Assembly (NCBI GenBank): GCA_020634625.1
Contig: JACKBJ010000009.1
Span: 57,433-121,432 of the forward strand
Reading direction: 5' to 3'
Length of the DNA: 64,000 nucleotides
Source: Caldilineae bacterium
Lineage (GTDB): Bacteria; Chloroflexota; Anaerolineae; Epilineales; Epilineaceae
Shown here one piece after another: positions 27,557 to 35,943 of this stretch. Made by a program: the position numbers and the translations under genes. Each line of letters starts with the position of its first letter. Within the stretch, counting starts at the first letter, position 1. The notes beneath the pieces are model-generated. The model was not told the origin of the DNA. It did not search any database and worked only from the letters and a program-made list of their open reading frames with translations.

Positions 27557-28159
27557 ATGTCGATCAGCACTGCACAGATTCGCGAGCTGCGGGAGCGGAC
27601 GGGCGCCGGCATCCTGGATGCCAAGAATGCGCTCGTGGCCTCCGGCGGCGACATCGAGGCCGCCATCACCAGCCTGCGCGAGAAGGGTCTGGCCAAGGCG
27701 GCCAAGAAGGCCAGCCGCGAGGCCAGCGAGGGTCGCGTGCTGGCTTACGTTCACGGCGATCCGGGTCGGATCGGCGTCCTGATCGAGGTCAACTGCGAGA
27801 CGGACTTCGTGGCGCGCACCGACGCCTTCAAGGACCTCTGTCACGGTCTGGCCATGCACGTCGCGGCGGCGGCTCCGGAGTACGTTCGGGACGAGGACAT
27901 CCCGGAGCGCTTGCTCGAGAGCGAGCGCGAGGTCTATCGCGCCGAGATGGCCGACCAGAACAAGCCGCCCGAGATCCTCGAGCGCATCATCGACGGCAAG
28001 GTTCAGAAGTGGATGGACGAGAAGGTCCTGTTGCGTCAGGCCTATATCCGCGACAACGACCTGACGGTGGGCGACATGATCAAGCACGCCATCGCCGATC
28101 TGGGCGAGAACATCGTTCTGCGACGCTTCACGCGCTACGACATCTCGGAGCGGGTGTAA
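27557..28159 (+). CDS. tsf: Translation elongation factor Ts
   Basis: A 200-residue guanine-nucleotide exchange factor for EF-Tu. The N-terminal UBA-like module (ISTAQIRELRERTGAGILDAKNAL) and the TDFVAR signature (EVNCETDFVARTDAF) that contacts EF-Tu are present. At 200 residues it is the short EF-Ts form with one core subdomain, as in Thermus and many Chloroflexota, rather than the E. coli form of about 280. The ATG at 27557 lies 104 bases after rpsB. Confidence 0.97.
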   Translation: MSISTAQIRELRERTGAGILDAKNALVASGGDIEAAITSLREKGLAKAAKKASREASEGRVLAYVHGDPGRIGVLIEVNCETDFVARTDAFKDLCHGLAMHVAAAAPEYVRDEDIPERLLESEREVYRAEMADQNKPPEILERIIDGKVQKWMDEKVLLRQAYIRDNDLTVGDMIKHAIADLGENIVLRRFTRYDISERV

Positions 28160-28175
28160 CCTGGGCACGTCAGCC

Positions 28176-28916
28176 TTGCCGGTCGAAGGGCTGCGCTACC
28201 GCCGGGTCCTGCTGAAGCTCTCGGGCGAGGCACTGGCCGGCCCAAGCGGCTATGGCATCGATCCGAAGGCAGCCAACGTCCTGGCCGAGAAGATCCAGGA
28301 GGTCGTCGCGCTCGGCGTGCAGGTCGGCGTGGTCATCGGCGGAGGCAACATCTGGCGCGGCGCCGGCGCCAGCGGGATGGACCGGGCGACGGCCGACCAG
28401 ATGGGAATGCTCGCCACCGTGATGAACGCGCTGGCCCTGCAGGACGCGGTCGAGAGCCTGGGCTTGGCGGTGCGGGTGCATACGGCGGTCGAGATGACGG
28501 CGCTGGCCGAACCCTATATCCGGCGCCGCGCGATGTATCAGCTCGAGAAGGGCTACGTGGTGATCCTGGGTGCCGGTACGGGTAATCCGTTCTTCACGAC
28601 CGACACCGCCGCCGCGCTGCGCGCGATGGAGCTCGGGGCCGACGTGTTGATCAAGGCGACCAAAGTCGACGGTGTCTACGAGGCCGATCCGGTGCTGGTG
28701 CCCGACGCCCGGCGTTTCGATCACATCAGCTACGGTGAGGCCTTGACCCGCGGCTTGCGGGTCATGGACCTCACCGCGCTCACCTTGTGCCAGGAGAACG
28801 ACCTGCCGATCATCGTCCTCGATCTCTGGCAGCCCGACGGCATCTCGGCGGTCTGTCGCGGCGAGTCGGTCGGCACCCTGGTCGACGGGAGGGCGTCAGA
28901 GCCCGTCCGCCCCTAG
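28176..28916 (+). CDS. pyrH: Uridylate kinase
   Basis: A 246-residue bacterial UMP kinase (UMP + ATP to UDP) of the amino-acid kinase family. Motifs are YRRVLLKLSGEALAG, GVVIGGGNIWRG, GTGNPFFTTDTAAALRA and LIKATKVDGVYEADP. The only start codon compatible with the conserved N-terminus is TTG at 28176, 16 bases after the tsf stop, with a poor Shine-Dalgarno site. Translation is probably coupled to tsf. Confidence 0.96.
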   Translation: MPVEGLRYRRVLLKLSGEALAGPSGYGIDPKAANVLAEKIQEVVALGVQVGVVIGGGNIWRGAGASGMDRATADQMGMLATVMNALALQDAVESLGLAVRVHTAVEMTALAEPYIRRRAMYQLEKGYVVILGAGTGNPFFTTDTAAALRAMELGADVLIKATKVDGVYEADPVLVPDARRFDHISYGEALTRGLRVMDLTALTLCQENDLPIIVLDLWQPDGISAVCRGESVGTLVDGRASEPVRP

Positions 28917-28963
28917 CCATTCGGCCCGCTTCGCTGGGGCCAAGCACGGAGGAGACGAACGCG

Positions 28964-29521
28964 ATGACCGAACAGACCCCGAAATCCCTGCTCGAGGACG
29001 CGCGGGAACGCATGCATGGCGCCGTCGAGTCGTTGGATCACGATCTGGCCGGCTTCCGGACGGGCCGGGCGTCCACCAACCTCGTCGACCGGTTGACGGT
29101 CGAGTATTACGGCACGCCCACGCCGCTGAACCAGATGGCGACCATCACGGCGCCCGAGCCCCGCTTGATCACGATCCGCCCCTGGGATCAGCGGTCGCTG
29201 GGCACGATCGAGAAGGCCATCATGACCAGCGACCTGGGCCTCACCCCGGGCAACGACGGCCAGGTCATCCGATTGCAGATTCCGGCGCTGACCGAGGAAC
29301 GGCGCGAAGACCTGGTCAAGCAGGCCTCGCGACGGGCCGAGGAGGCGCGGGTGGCGGTGCGCAACGTCCGGCGCGACACCCTGCACCACCTGGACGCCTT
29401 GGACCTGCCCGAGGACGAGCTCTACGGGCTCAAGGACGAGGTCCAGGAAGACACCAACGCGAACATCAAGGAGATCGACGCGCACCTGGAGCGCAAGATC
29501 GCCGAGATCCGAGAGGTCTGA
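28964..29521 (+). CDS. frr: Ribosome recycling factor
   Basis: A 185-residue factor that splits post-termination ribosomes with EF-G. The diagnostic FRTGRASTNLVDRLTVEYYGTPTPLNQMA segment (residues about 30-58) and the C-terminal helix NANIKEIDAHLERKIAEI are present. The start ATG at 28964 has a strong GGAGGAG site upstream. It is at the usual place after pyrH. Confidence 0.97.
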   Translation: MTEQTPKSLLEDARERMHGAVESLDHDLAGFRTGRASTNLVDRLTVEYYGTPTPLNQMATITAPEPRLITIRPWDQRSLGTIEKAIMTSDLGLTPGNDGQVIRLQIPALTEERREDLVKQASRRAEEARVAVRNVRRDTLHHLDALDLPEDELYGLKDEVQEDTNANIKEIDAHLERKIAEIREV

Positions 29522-29530
29522 GCCGGCGTC

Positions 29531-30343
29531 ATGGCCGACTCCTCCGAGCGCAAGCTCGACGTCGAGGTCGCTCGGCGCCCGCGCCATATCGCCGTCATCA
29601 TGGACGGCAACGGCCGCTGGGCCAAGGCGCGCGGCCTGCCACGGCTGGCCGGCCATCGGGCCGGCACGCAAGCGCTGCGCCGCGTGATCGAGGCCTGCAT
29701 CGAGTTCGAGGTGCCCTACCTCACCATCTACGCGTTCTCGACCGAGAACTGGAAGCGCCCGGCGCACGAAGTGCGCGGCCTGATGTTCCTGCTCGAGGAG
29801 GTGATCGAGCGGCAGCTCGACGAGCTCGACGGCGCCGGCGTGCGCATCCGACACATCGGCTGGCTCGATCAGGTGCCCCGGCACCTGCAGCAGGCCATCC
29901 AGGGCGCGGTCGAGCGAACGGCCGGCAACCGACGGCTCACCCTGTCGGTCGCCTTCAACTACGGCGCACGCGCCGAGATCGTCCGGGCGGTTCGACGCAT
30001 CGTCGCCGAGGGCATCCCGGCCGAGGCGATCGACGAAGCCACCATCGAAGCGCATCTCGAGACCGCGGGCATGCCCGACCCGGACATGGTGATCCGCACC
30101 AGCGGGGAGCTTCGCCTGAGCAACTACCTGCTCTGGCAGGTGGCCTATGCCGAGATCTACCCGACCGAGGTGCTCTGGCCCGACTTCGGGCGCGAGAGCC
30201 TGATCGACGCGATCGAGAGCTATGCCGGGCGCGAGCGGCGCTTCGGCGCCCGACCGGCGCTCGAGGACGGAAACGAGCCCAGCGCCGCCAGCGCCGATCC
30301 ACAGTCGGCCGGCACGACGCTCGGCGATCGAAGCTACCGTTGA
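29531..30343 (+). CDS. uppS: Isoprenyl transferase (undecaprenyl diphosphate synthase)
   Basis: A 270-residue cis-prenyltransferase that makes the C55 lipid carrier for cell-wall and glycan synthesis. The catalytic motif HIAVIMDGNGRWAKARG (Asp in MDGNG), the IYAFSTENWKRP segment and the C-terminal IRTSGELRLSNYLLWQ and YPTEVLWPDF motifs are intact. It starts nine bases after frr. A disordered Ser/Ala-rich tail of about 30 residues follows the conserved domain. Its product feeds the GT-C and GT2 glycosyltransferases elsewhere in the window. Confidence 0.96.
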   Translation: MADSSERKLDVEVARRPRHIAVIMDGNGRWAKARGLPRLAGHRAGTQALRRVIEACIEFEVPYLTIYAFSTENWKRPAHEVRGLMFLLEEVIERQLDELDGAGVRIRHIGWLDQVPRHLQQAIQGAVERTAGNRRLTLSVAFNYGARAEIVRAVRRIVAEGIPAEAIDEATIEAHLETAGMPDPDMVIRTSGELRLSNYLLWQVAYAEIYPTEVLWPDFGRESLIDAIESYAGRERRFGARPALEDGNEPSAASADPQSAGTTLGDRSYR

Positions 30344-30381
30344 CCGGCGCCAGCGCTCGACTCGCCAACGGCCACCTGGAC

Positions 30382-31206
30382 ATGCGCACGCGAATCTTGA
30401 GCAGCGTGGTGTTCGTCGCCATCTTCCTCTCGGCCGCCCTGCGCGGCGGGGTGCATTGGCAGGGCCTGGTGGCGCTCATCGCCTTGCTCGGCGTTCAGGA
30501 GGCCTACGACATCGAGGCCGCGGCGGGGCGCCGGCCGGTGCGCTTCGTCGGCTGGCTGCTGGCACCGGCGCTGGTGCTTCTGACCGCCGGGCCTCGACCG
30601 CAGCTGTTTGGCCTGGCCATCGCCGCGGCGATCGTCGTCGCGTTCACCAGCCAGATCCAGCGCCGGCCGGATGCCCGCTCGACCGCCGATTGGATGTCGA
30701 CGCTGGTCTATCCGATCTACCTGGGCAGCCTGCTCGGATTCCTGGCCGGCTTGCGGCAGGTGGGTGGCTCCGAGGCTGGCCTGGCCTGGCTGCTGTTGCT
30801 GCTCGGTCTGGTCTGGATCAACGACAGCGCGGCCTATCTGGCGGGTCGATGGCTTGGCCGCCGCGGCTTCTTCCCTTCGATCAGCCCCAAGAAGACGATC
30901 GAGGGGGCCATCGCCGGCAGCCTGGCCAGCATCGCGCTGGGGTTCGGGTCGCCGAGCCTGGCGGCGATCTCGGCGCGGCTGGCCCCCTTGGCCGAGCAAC
31001 CGGTCCTGGCGCTCGGCCTGCTCGGGCTGGGCGTGGCCCTGCTCGGTCCGGCCGGCGACCTCAGCGTCTCGGTGCTCAAGCGTCAGGCTGGCGTCAAGGA
31101 CTCCGGCCATCTGATCCCCGGCCACGGCGGCCTGCTCGACCGCGTCGACAGCCTCATCTTCGCCGCGCCGCTGGTCTATCTGGTCGCGAGCTGGTTGTCC
31201 GGCTGA
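30382..31206 (+). CDS. cdsA: Phosphatidate cytidylyltransferase
   Basis: A 274-residue polytopic enzyme making CDP-diacylglycerol from CTP and phosphatidate in the inner membrane. The CdsA signature is complete near the C-terminus: SVLKRQAGVKDSGHLIPGHGG followed by LLDRVDS. About eight hydrophobic segments precede it. The ATG at 30382 gives the family-like start MRTRILSSVVFV. A TTG at 30340, overlapping the uppS stop (TTGA), is an alternative that adds 14 residues. Confidence 0.93.
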   Translation: MRTRILSSVVFVAIFLSAALRGGVHWQGLVALIALLGVQEAYDIEAAAGRRPVRFVGWLLAPALVLLTAGPRPQLFGLAIAAAIVVAFTSQIQRRPDARSTADWMSTLVYPIYLGSLLGFLAGLRQVGGSEAGLAWLLLLLGLVWINDSAAYLAGRWLGRRGFFPSISPKKTIEGAIAGSLASIALGFGSPSLAAISARLAPLAEQPVLALGLLGLGVALLGPAGDLSVSVLKRQAGVKDSGHLIPGHGGLLDRVDSLIFAAPLVYLVASWLSG

Positions 31207-31247
31207 GGCGGCTGGCCGCCCAGGTGCCGTGACCCTACCATTGCGTC

Positions 31248-33182
31248 ATGATCCTGCCCTATCTCGAACCGGCCCTGACCCGACTGAACATCGTTCTGTC
31301 GAGCCTGACCGTGCTGATCGCGTTCAGCCTGGCCGCCTACCTCTTCGTCTACAACTTTCGCAGCGCGGTGGCGCGCAGCTTCGTCCTGCTCCTGGCACTG
31401 GTCGCGTTGGTCTTCACCGGCGACGTCTTCCTTTCGACCACGCGCATGCCCGCCGACTCTCCGGCCACCCTGTTCTGGCTGCGCTTTCAGTGGCTCGGCA
31501 TCGCGTTCGTCGCGCCCGCCTTCCTGCACTTCGGCGACCTGCTCCTGGCCAGCACGGGCGACCGATCGCGGCGCAGGCGCCTGGCGATCGGGCTGGCCTA
31601 TCTGCTGGCCACGGGCGTGCTGGTCGACGCGCTCGTCGGCGACGGCATGGTCGGCCCGCCGAACGGGCGCCCGGGCGCGCTGCACCTGATGGCCGGACCG
31701 CACTTCATGGGCTTTGCCCTGTCCTATCTCGGGCTCAACGCCTGGGGTGTCGCCAGCCTCTGGCGCGCCCGCGGCCGCACGCTGACCAGCCGCTCGCACC
31801 GCCGCATGTCCTACCTGCTGGTCAGCATCGTCGTGCCCGTCGCGACCTTTCCCTGGCTGATGCTCGGCGGCGGCGGCCTGACCGAGCACGCGCTCCTCTT
31901 CGGCCTCAGCGTCAGCCTGGCCAACCTGGCCACCGCCGCCATGATGCTCGTGGTGGCCTACAGCGTGGCCTACCAGGGCGCGCTGATCCCCGATCGCGCC
32001 GTCAAGCGCGAGCTGATCAAGTACTTGATCCAGGCTCCGGTGCTCGGGGGCTTCGTGCTGGCCACCATCCAGCTGATCCCCAAACGCCTCGAGACCAGCC
32101 TGGGCCTGCCCAGAGACCTGTTGTTCATGCTGATGACGGTCTTTGGCATCGTCAGCTACCAGCTCGTCGTCCGCGCGCTGAAGCCGCTGATCGACCAGCT
32201 GATCTATGGCGACGTGGGGCGCGACGCCATCTGGCTGCGGCGCCTCGACGAGCGACTGGTCACCGGCGAGGACCTCTCGCAGCTGCTCGAGAACATCCTG
32301 GCCGCCATGTGCGATCGGCTGCGGGTGACCACCGGCTGCGTGGTGATCTTCGAGGGCGGTCGCCCCCGCAGCGACATCTTCACCGGCGACGGCGAGCGCA
32401 CGGCGGCGCTGCTCGCGGCGCTCGAGGCCGAGCAGTTGCAGGCGATCACCGGCGACACGACCTTCGCCGTGTTGGAGGGCTTCTGGGTACACCCCTTGCG
32501 CCCACCGGACGGTGGCGGCGCCCTCGGCCTGCTGGCCATCGAAGACCCGGGCCGCGCGCTGGACCCGGTCGACGAGGCCGACTTCCGCGCGTTGATCGGC
32601 AGCGCCGAGAAGGCATTGCAGGACCGAATCATCCAGCAGCGTGTGCTCGATGCGCTGCGGGCCCTCGAGCCGGAGCTGGTCGGGATCCAACGCCTGCGTG
32701 GCGCGCTGGAGCGTCCCAACAGCGGCGAGTCGCTGGGCAGCATCGGCGAGCGCCTGACCGACGATCCGGAGTTCGCCAGCTGGGTCAAGGACGCGCTGTC
32801 GCACTATTGGGGTGGGCCGAAGCTGACCGAAAGCCCCTTGCTCGGCTTGGAGGTGGTGCGCGACGCGCTCTCGCGCTACGACCACAACAGCGCCAAGGCG
32901 ATGCGCGAGGTGCTCGACCACGCGCTCGAGCGCCTGCGACCCGAAGGCGAGCGCAGCATGACCGGCAGCCAGTGGCTGGTCTACAACATCCTGGAGCTGA
33001 AGTTCGTGCGCGGCCTCAAGGTGCGCGACATCGCCCAGCGCCTGGCGCTCAGCGAGTCCGACCTGTATCGAAAGCAGCGCGTCGCCATCGATGCCCTGGC
33101 CGACCAGCTGGCCGCCATGGAGCCCGAGCGATCCGACTCGGAGTCCCTGGAGCCCGAGGCCGCACGCGAGCCGGGCGCGTGA
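31248..33182 (+). CDS. Membrane sensor with GAF-like domain and C-terminal HTH, no kinase
   Basis: A 644-residue protein. Residues 1-330 contain eight or nine transmembrane segments resembling the 7TM sensor of histidine kinases, ending with the amphipathic LKPLIDQLIYGDVGRDAIWLRRL. Residues about 345-470 look like a GAF domain (LSQLLENILAAMCDRLRVTTGCVVIFE...LGLLAIED). Instead of HisKA/HATPase motifs the C-terminus (about 570-625) has YNILELKFVRGLKVRDIAQRLALSESDLYRKQRVAI, a helix-turn-helix of the sigma-region-4 type. It is therefore a probable one-component membrane-bound transcription regulator. Its stop overlaps the next gene's GTG (GTGA), so the hydrolase downstream is coupled to it. The ligand is unknown. 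Confidence 0.8.
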   Translation: MILPYLEPALTRLNIVLSSLTVLIAFSLAAYLFVYNFRSAVARSFVLLLALVALVFTGDVFLSTTRMPADSPATLFWLRFQWLGIAFVAPAFLHFGDLLLASTGDRSRRRRLAIGLAYLLATGVLVDALVGDGMVGPPNGRPGALHLMAGPHFMGFALSYLGLNAWGVASLWRARGRTLTSRSHRRMSYLLVSIVVPVATFPWLMLGGGGLTEHALLFGLSVSLANLATAAMMLVVAYSVAYQGALIPDRAVKRELIKYLIQAPVLGGFVLATIQLIPKRLETSLGLPRDLLFMLMTVFGIVSYQLVVRALKPLIDQLIYGDVGRDAIWLRRLDERLVTGEDLSQLLENILAAMCDRLRVTTGCVVIFEGGRPRSDIFTGDGERTAALLAALEAEQLQAITGDTTFAVLEGFWVHPLRPPDGGGALGLLAIEDPGRALDPVDEADFRALIGSAEKALQDRIIQQRVLDALRALEPELVGIQRLRGALERPNSGESLGSIGERLTDDPEFASWVKDALSHYWGGPKLTESPLLGLEVVRDALSRYDHNSAKAMREVLDHALERLRPEGERSMTGSQWLVYNILELKFVRGLKVRDIAQRLALSESDLYRKQRVAIDALADQLAAMEPERSDSESLEPEAAREPGA

Positions 33183-34123
33183 GCGACGATCGGGCCGCGC
33201 GCGACGCCGAGGCCCAGCGGTCTTCCGTCGGCCAGCCGGGCGCCGCTGAATCGGGCGACGCCCCGCGCCCCCTGCCGGCCCACGACTTCGGCGGTCGGGG
33301 CAGCCTGATCCACCTGGCGCATGCCAACGGCTATCCGCCCGGCACCTACCGGGCCATGGTCGCGCCGCTGCTGATCCATCATCGGGTGCTCGGTCTGCCG
33401 GCCCGGCCCTTCTGGCCGGGTGCCGACTGGCAGGCCTTCGAGCACTGGCGGCAGCTGGGAGACGACCTGCTGGCCGGCCTCGATCGGATCGGCGCGGCAT
33501 CGGTCATCGGGATCGGCCACAGCCTGGGCGGCGTCGCGACGATGTACGCCGCAACGCTTCAGCCCGAGCGATTCCGGGCCCTGATCCTGATCGAACCGGT
33601 GCTCCTGCCGCCGATGGCGCTCCGCATCTTCGATCTCGGGCTGCACCATGCCGTCGAGCGCATCCCGCTGGTCCGAGGCGCCCGGCAGCGTCGCGACCGC
33701 TGGCCCAGCCGCGAGGCGGCCTTCGCGCACCTGCGACCCAAACCGGTCTTCGCGCGCATTCCGGATGCGGTCCTTTGGGATTATGTCGAGCATGGCCTGG
33801 TTCCCGACGGCGCTGCGGCCGCGGAGCTCACGCTGGCCTGTCCGCGCGACTGGGAAGCCCGGATCTACGCCACGCCGCCCACCGACGTCTGGCGGGTCCT
33901 GCCTCGCCTGCTGCCCCCGACGCTGGCCCTGCGCGGCGCGGACAGCGATACGATCTCGACCGCCAGCTGGCACAAGTGGCAGCGCCTGCAGCCCCAGGCC
34001 CGCTTCGTCGATCTCGATGGCCTGGGGCATCTGCTGTGCTTCGAGGACCCGGGCCGGGTCGCGGCCGAGATCGAGCGCTTCCTCGAGGACCTCGCGCGCG
34101 ACTCGGCCGCGATCGCACCCTGA
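33179..34123 (+). CDS. Alpha/beta-hydrolase fold protein
   Basis: A 314-residue cytoplasmic hydrolase. The start of the fold is LIHLAHANGYPPGTYRAMVAPL. The nucleophile elbow is IGIGHSLGGVATMYAA, the acid probably Asp in LRGADSDTIS and the base His in LDGLGHLLCFEDP, all in proper order. A variable cap (about 130-200, FDLGLHHAVERIPLVRGARQRRDRW) lies in the middle. The start is GTG at 33179, overlapping the previous stop by four bases; the first 35 residues are polar and poorly conserved. The substrate is unknown. Coupling to the membrane regulator suggests joint control. Confidence 0.85.
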   Translation: MSDDRAARDAEAQRSSVGQPGAAESGDAPRPLPAHDFGGRGSLIHLAHANGYPPGTYRAMVAPLLIHHRVLGLPARPFWPGADWQAFEHWRQLGDDLLAGLDRIGAASVIGIGHSLGGVATMYAATLQPERFRALILIEPVLLPPMALRIFDLGLHHAVERIPLVRGARQRRDRWPSREAAFAHLRPKPVFARIPDAVLWDYVEHGLVPDGAAAAELTLACPRDWEARIYATPPTDVWRVLPRLLPPTLALRGADSDTISTASWHKWQRLQPQARFVDLDGLGHLLCFEDPGRVAAEIERFLEDLARDSAAIAP

Positions 34124-34180
34124 CGGGCGACCCGGGATCGGGCCGCCCGCCGGGAGCGCAGCCCCGCCGAGCAGCCCGGA

Positions 34181-35656
34181 TCAGGCGTCGTCGCGGAACC
34201 ACTTGCCGAGGTGGCCGGCCGCCACATCGCGGCCGCCCAGGCCGAACGCCAGGGCGGCGGCTGCCGCGAAGGCATACACCAGGGCCTGGAAAGCGGTCTG
34301 GATGATCTCACCGCCTTGCTCGACCTGACCCAGCGCCATGGCGCCGGCAATGAACAGGATCGTCCAGCGCGCGATGTTGGCCGCCAGCACCGAATCGGCG
34401 CCGGCCGAGCTGAGCACCACGCTGCGCGCGATGTTCGCGACGTAGATCCCGAGCACGAGGATCGCGATGCCGAGCAGCACGTCGCCGCCCAGGCCGATGA
34501 TGGCCTCGATGGCGCCCTGAAGGCTGGCGAAGCCCAGCAGATCGGCCGCGGCGGAGGTGGCGAAGAGCATCACGGCGACCAGGATCACGTAGCCGACCAT
34601 CTCCGAGGGCGAGCGGGCGCCGTCGGCGGGCGTCTCGGCCAGCCCCAGCTTGGCGGGCAGGCGGTTGAGCCCGACGTTGGCCAGAATGCTCGACGCCAGG
34701 TCGGCCAGGAAGCGGGCGACGAAGTAGGCCACCGCCAGCAGCATCGCCGCGCCGATCAGGTTGGGGATGGCCCCCATGAAGTCTTCCAGCATCGTTGCGG
34801 CCGGGCCGCTGTTGAAGCCGGCCTTGCTCAAGGCCTCCACGGCGAAGGGGATCAGCACGAAGGCATAAGCGATGGTGCCCGCGAGACCCGACAGCGTTCG
34901 TCGGGCGCTCATGCCCACCCGCTCGCCCAGCTGGTCGGCCCCGGCCGCCACCAGGACGTTGGTGACGACCTGGCGCACGATTCGGGCAGCGAACCAGCCG
35001 ACCACCAGCAGGATCGCCGCCGCCAGCAGGTTCGGGATGAGGGCGACCACCGGATCGACCAGGCCGGCGACCGTCCCCTGCAGCCCGGGCAGATCGAGCT
35101 GGTTCAGGATGCCGGGCAAGAAGATCAGGAAGGCGAGCCAGAAGGCGACCGTGGCCAGCGAGCTCGACACCGAGAGGGGCTGCTCGCCCAGATCGGCCTG
35201 GCTGCTGAGCCGCTCGTCGATGTTGGTGGCATCGGCTGCCCGGAGGACCGCCCAGCGCACGATGCTGGCGATGAGCCAGGCCGCGATCAGGAGCGCGCCG
35301 GCCGCGACCAGGCCCGGGATGTAGCCGAGCGCCGTGGCGACCAGCCCTTGCAGCGGCGCGGCGGCCGATGCGGCGCCGAAGCGGTCGAACAGCCCGGCCA
35401 GCACCAGCAGCATCACCAGCCAGAAGACGATCTTGGATACCCAGTCGGCGATCTGGATCGGCGCCCCATCGTCCTCGCCGGACACGATCGAGTTGAGCCG
35501 ATCGTCGAGTCCGGTGCGCCGCAGGATGTTGCGCACGATGGCCGAAGCCACCATCGCGACGATCCAGCCCACGATCAGGGCGCCGACCGCCAGCAACACG
35601 GTGAGCGCGGATTGGCCCAGGCTCTGGAGCAGGTCGTTGACGTATGTGGAATTCAC
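34181..35656 (-). CDS. Multi-helix mechanosensitive-channel-like protein (CmpX-like)
   Basis: A 491-residue membrane protein with repeated units of an amphipathic segment plus helix: VLLAVGALIVGWIVAMVASAIVRNILRRTGLDDRL, then LLAAAILLVVGWFAARIVRQVVTNVL, then AAMLLAVAYFVARFLADLASSIL. These are the conserved TM-helix repeats seen in CmpX-like MscS relatives. The canonical MscS beta domain is missing. A role in envelope tension or osmotic response is inferred from the family. The start is GTG at 35656 (VNSTYVNDLLQ), with GAGGAGAA about nine bases upstream, chosen over more distal starts that would add a Ser/Pro-rich stretch. Confidence 0.82.
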   Translation of the reverse strand: MNSTYVNDLLQSLGQSALTVLLAVGALIVGWIVAMVASAIVRNILRRTGLDDRLNSIVSGEDDGAPIQIADWVSKIVFWLVMLLVLAGLFDRFGAASAAAPLQGLVATALGYIPGLVAAGALLIAAWLIASIVRWAVLRAADATNIDERLSSQADLGEQPLSVSSSLATVAFWLAFLIFLPGILNQLDLPGLQGTVAGLVDPVVALIPNLLAAAILLVVGWFAARIVRQVVTNVLVAAGADQLGERVGMSARRTLSGLAGTIAYAFVLIPFAVEALSKAGFNSGPAATMLEDFMGAIPNLIGAAMLLAVAYFVARFLADLASSILANVGLNRLPAKLGLAETPADGARSPSEMVGYVILVAVMLFATSAAADLLGFASLQGAIEAIIGLGGDVLLGIAILVLGIYVANIARSVVLSSAGADSVLAANIARWTILFIAGAMALGQVEQGGEIIQTAFQALVYAFAAAAALAFGLGGRDVAAGHLGKWFRDDA

Positions 35657-35827
35657 GGGGCGATTCTCCTCATGGGTGGAAGCGGCGCCAGGTATCGAGG
35701 CCGGCGAGCGCGACGGCGCGCTTGGCGAACGCGAGCGCGACACGCGATGTCGTGGGTATCAACACGCCGAATCGGCCTTGGATGCGACCGCGGCGCGGCG
35801 AGCGGTCCCCGCCCTTCGCTCGGCCGG

Positions 35828-35856
35828 TTGCCAGGGCCCACCGCCCGGCATAGAAT
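35828..35856 (+). promoter_or_regulatory. Promoter of the leucine-degradation operon
   Basis: TTGCCA (35828-35833), a 17-base spacer and TAGAAT (35851-35856). Transcription would start near 35863, about 80 bases before the first gene. Confidence 0.65.
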
Positions 35857-35943
35857 CCGGAGCCGTGTCGGCGACTCGCTCCCGATGCCCCTTGGCCCCC
35901 ATCCCCCGCGCGCCGCCGCCCCAACACGACCAGGTCAGGCCAC

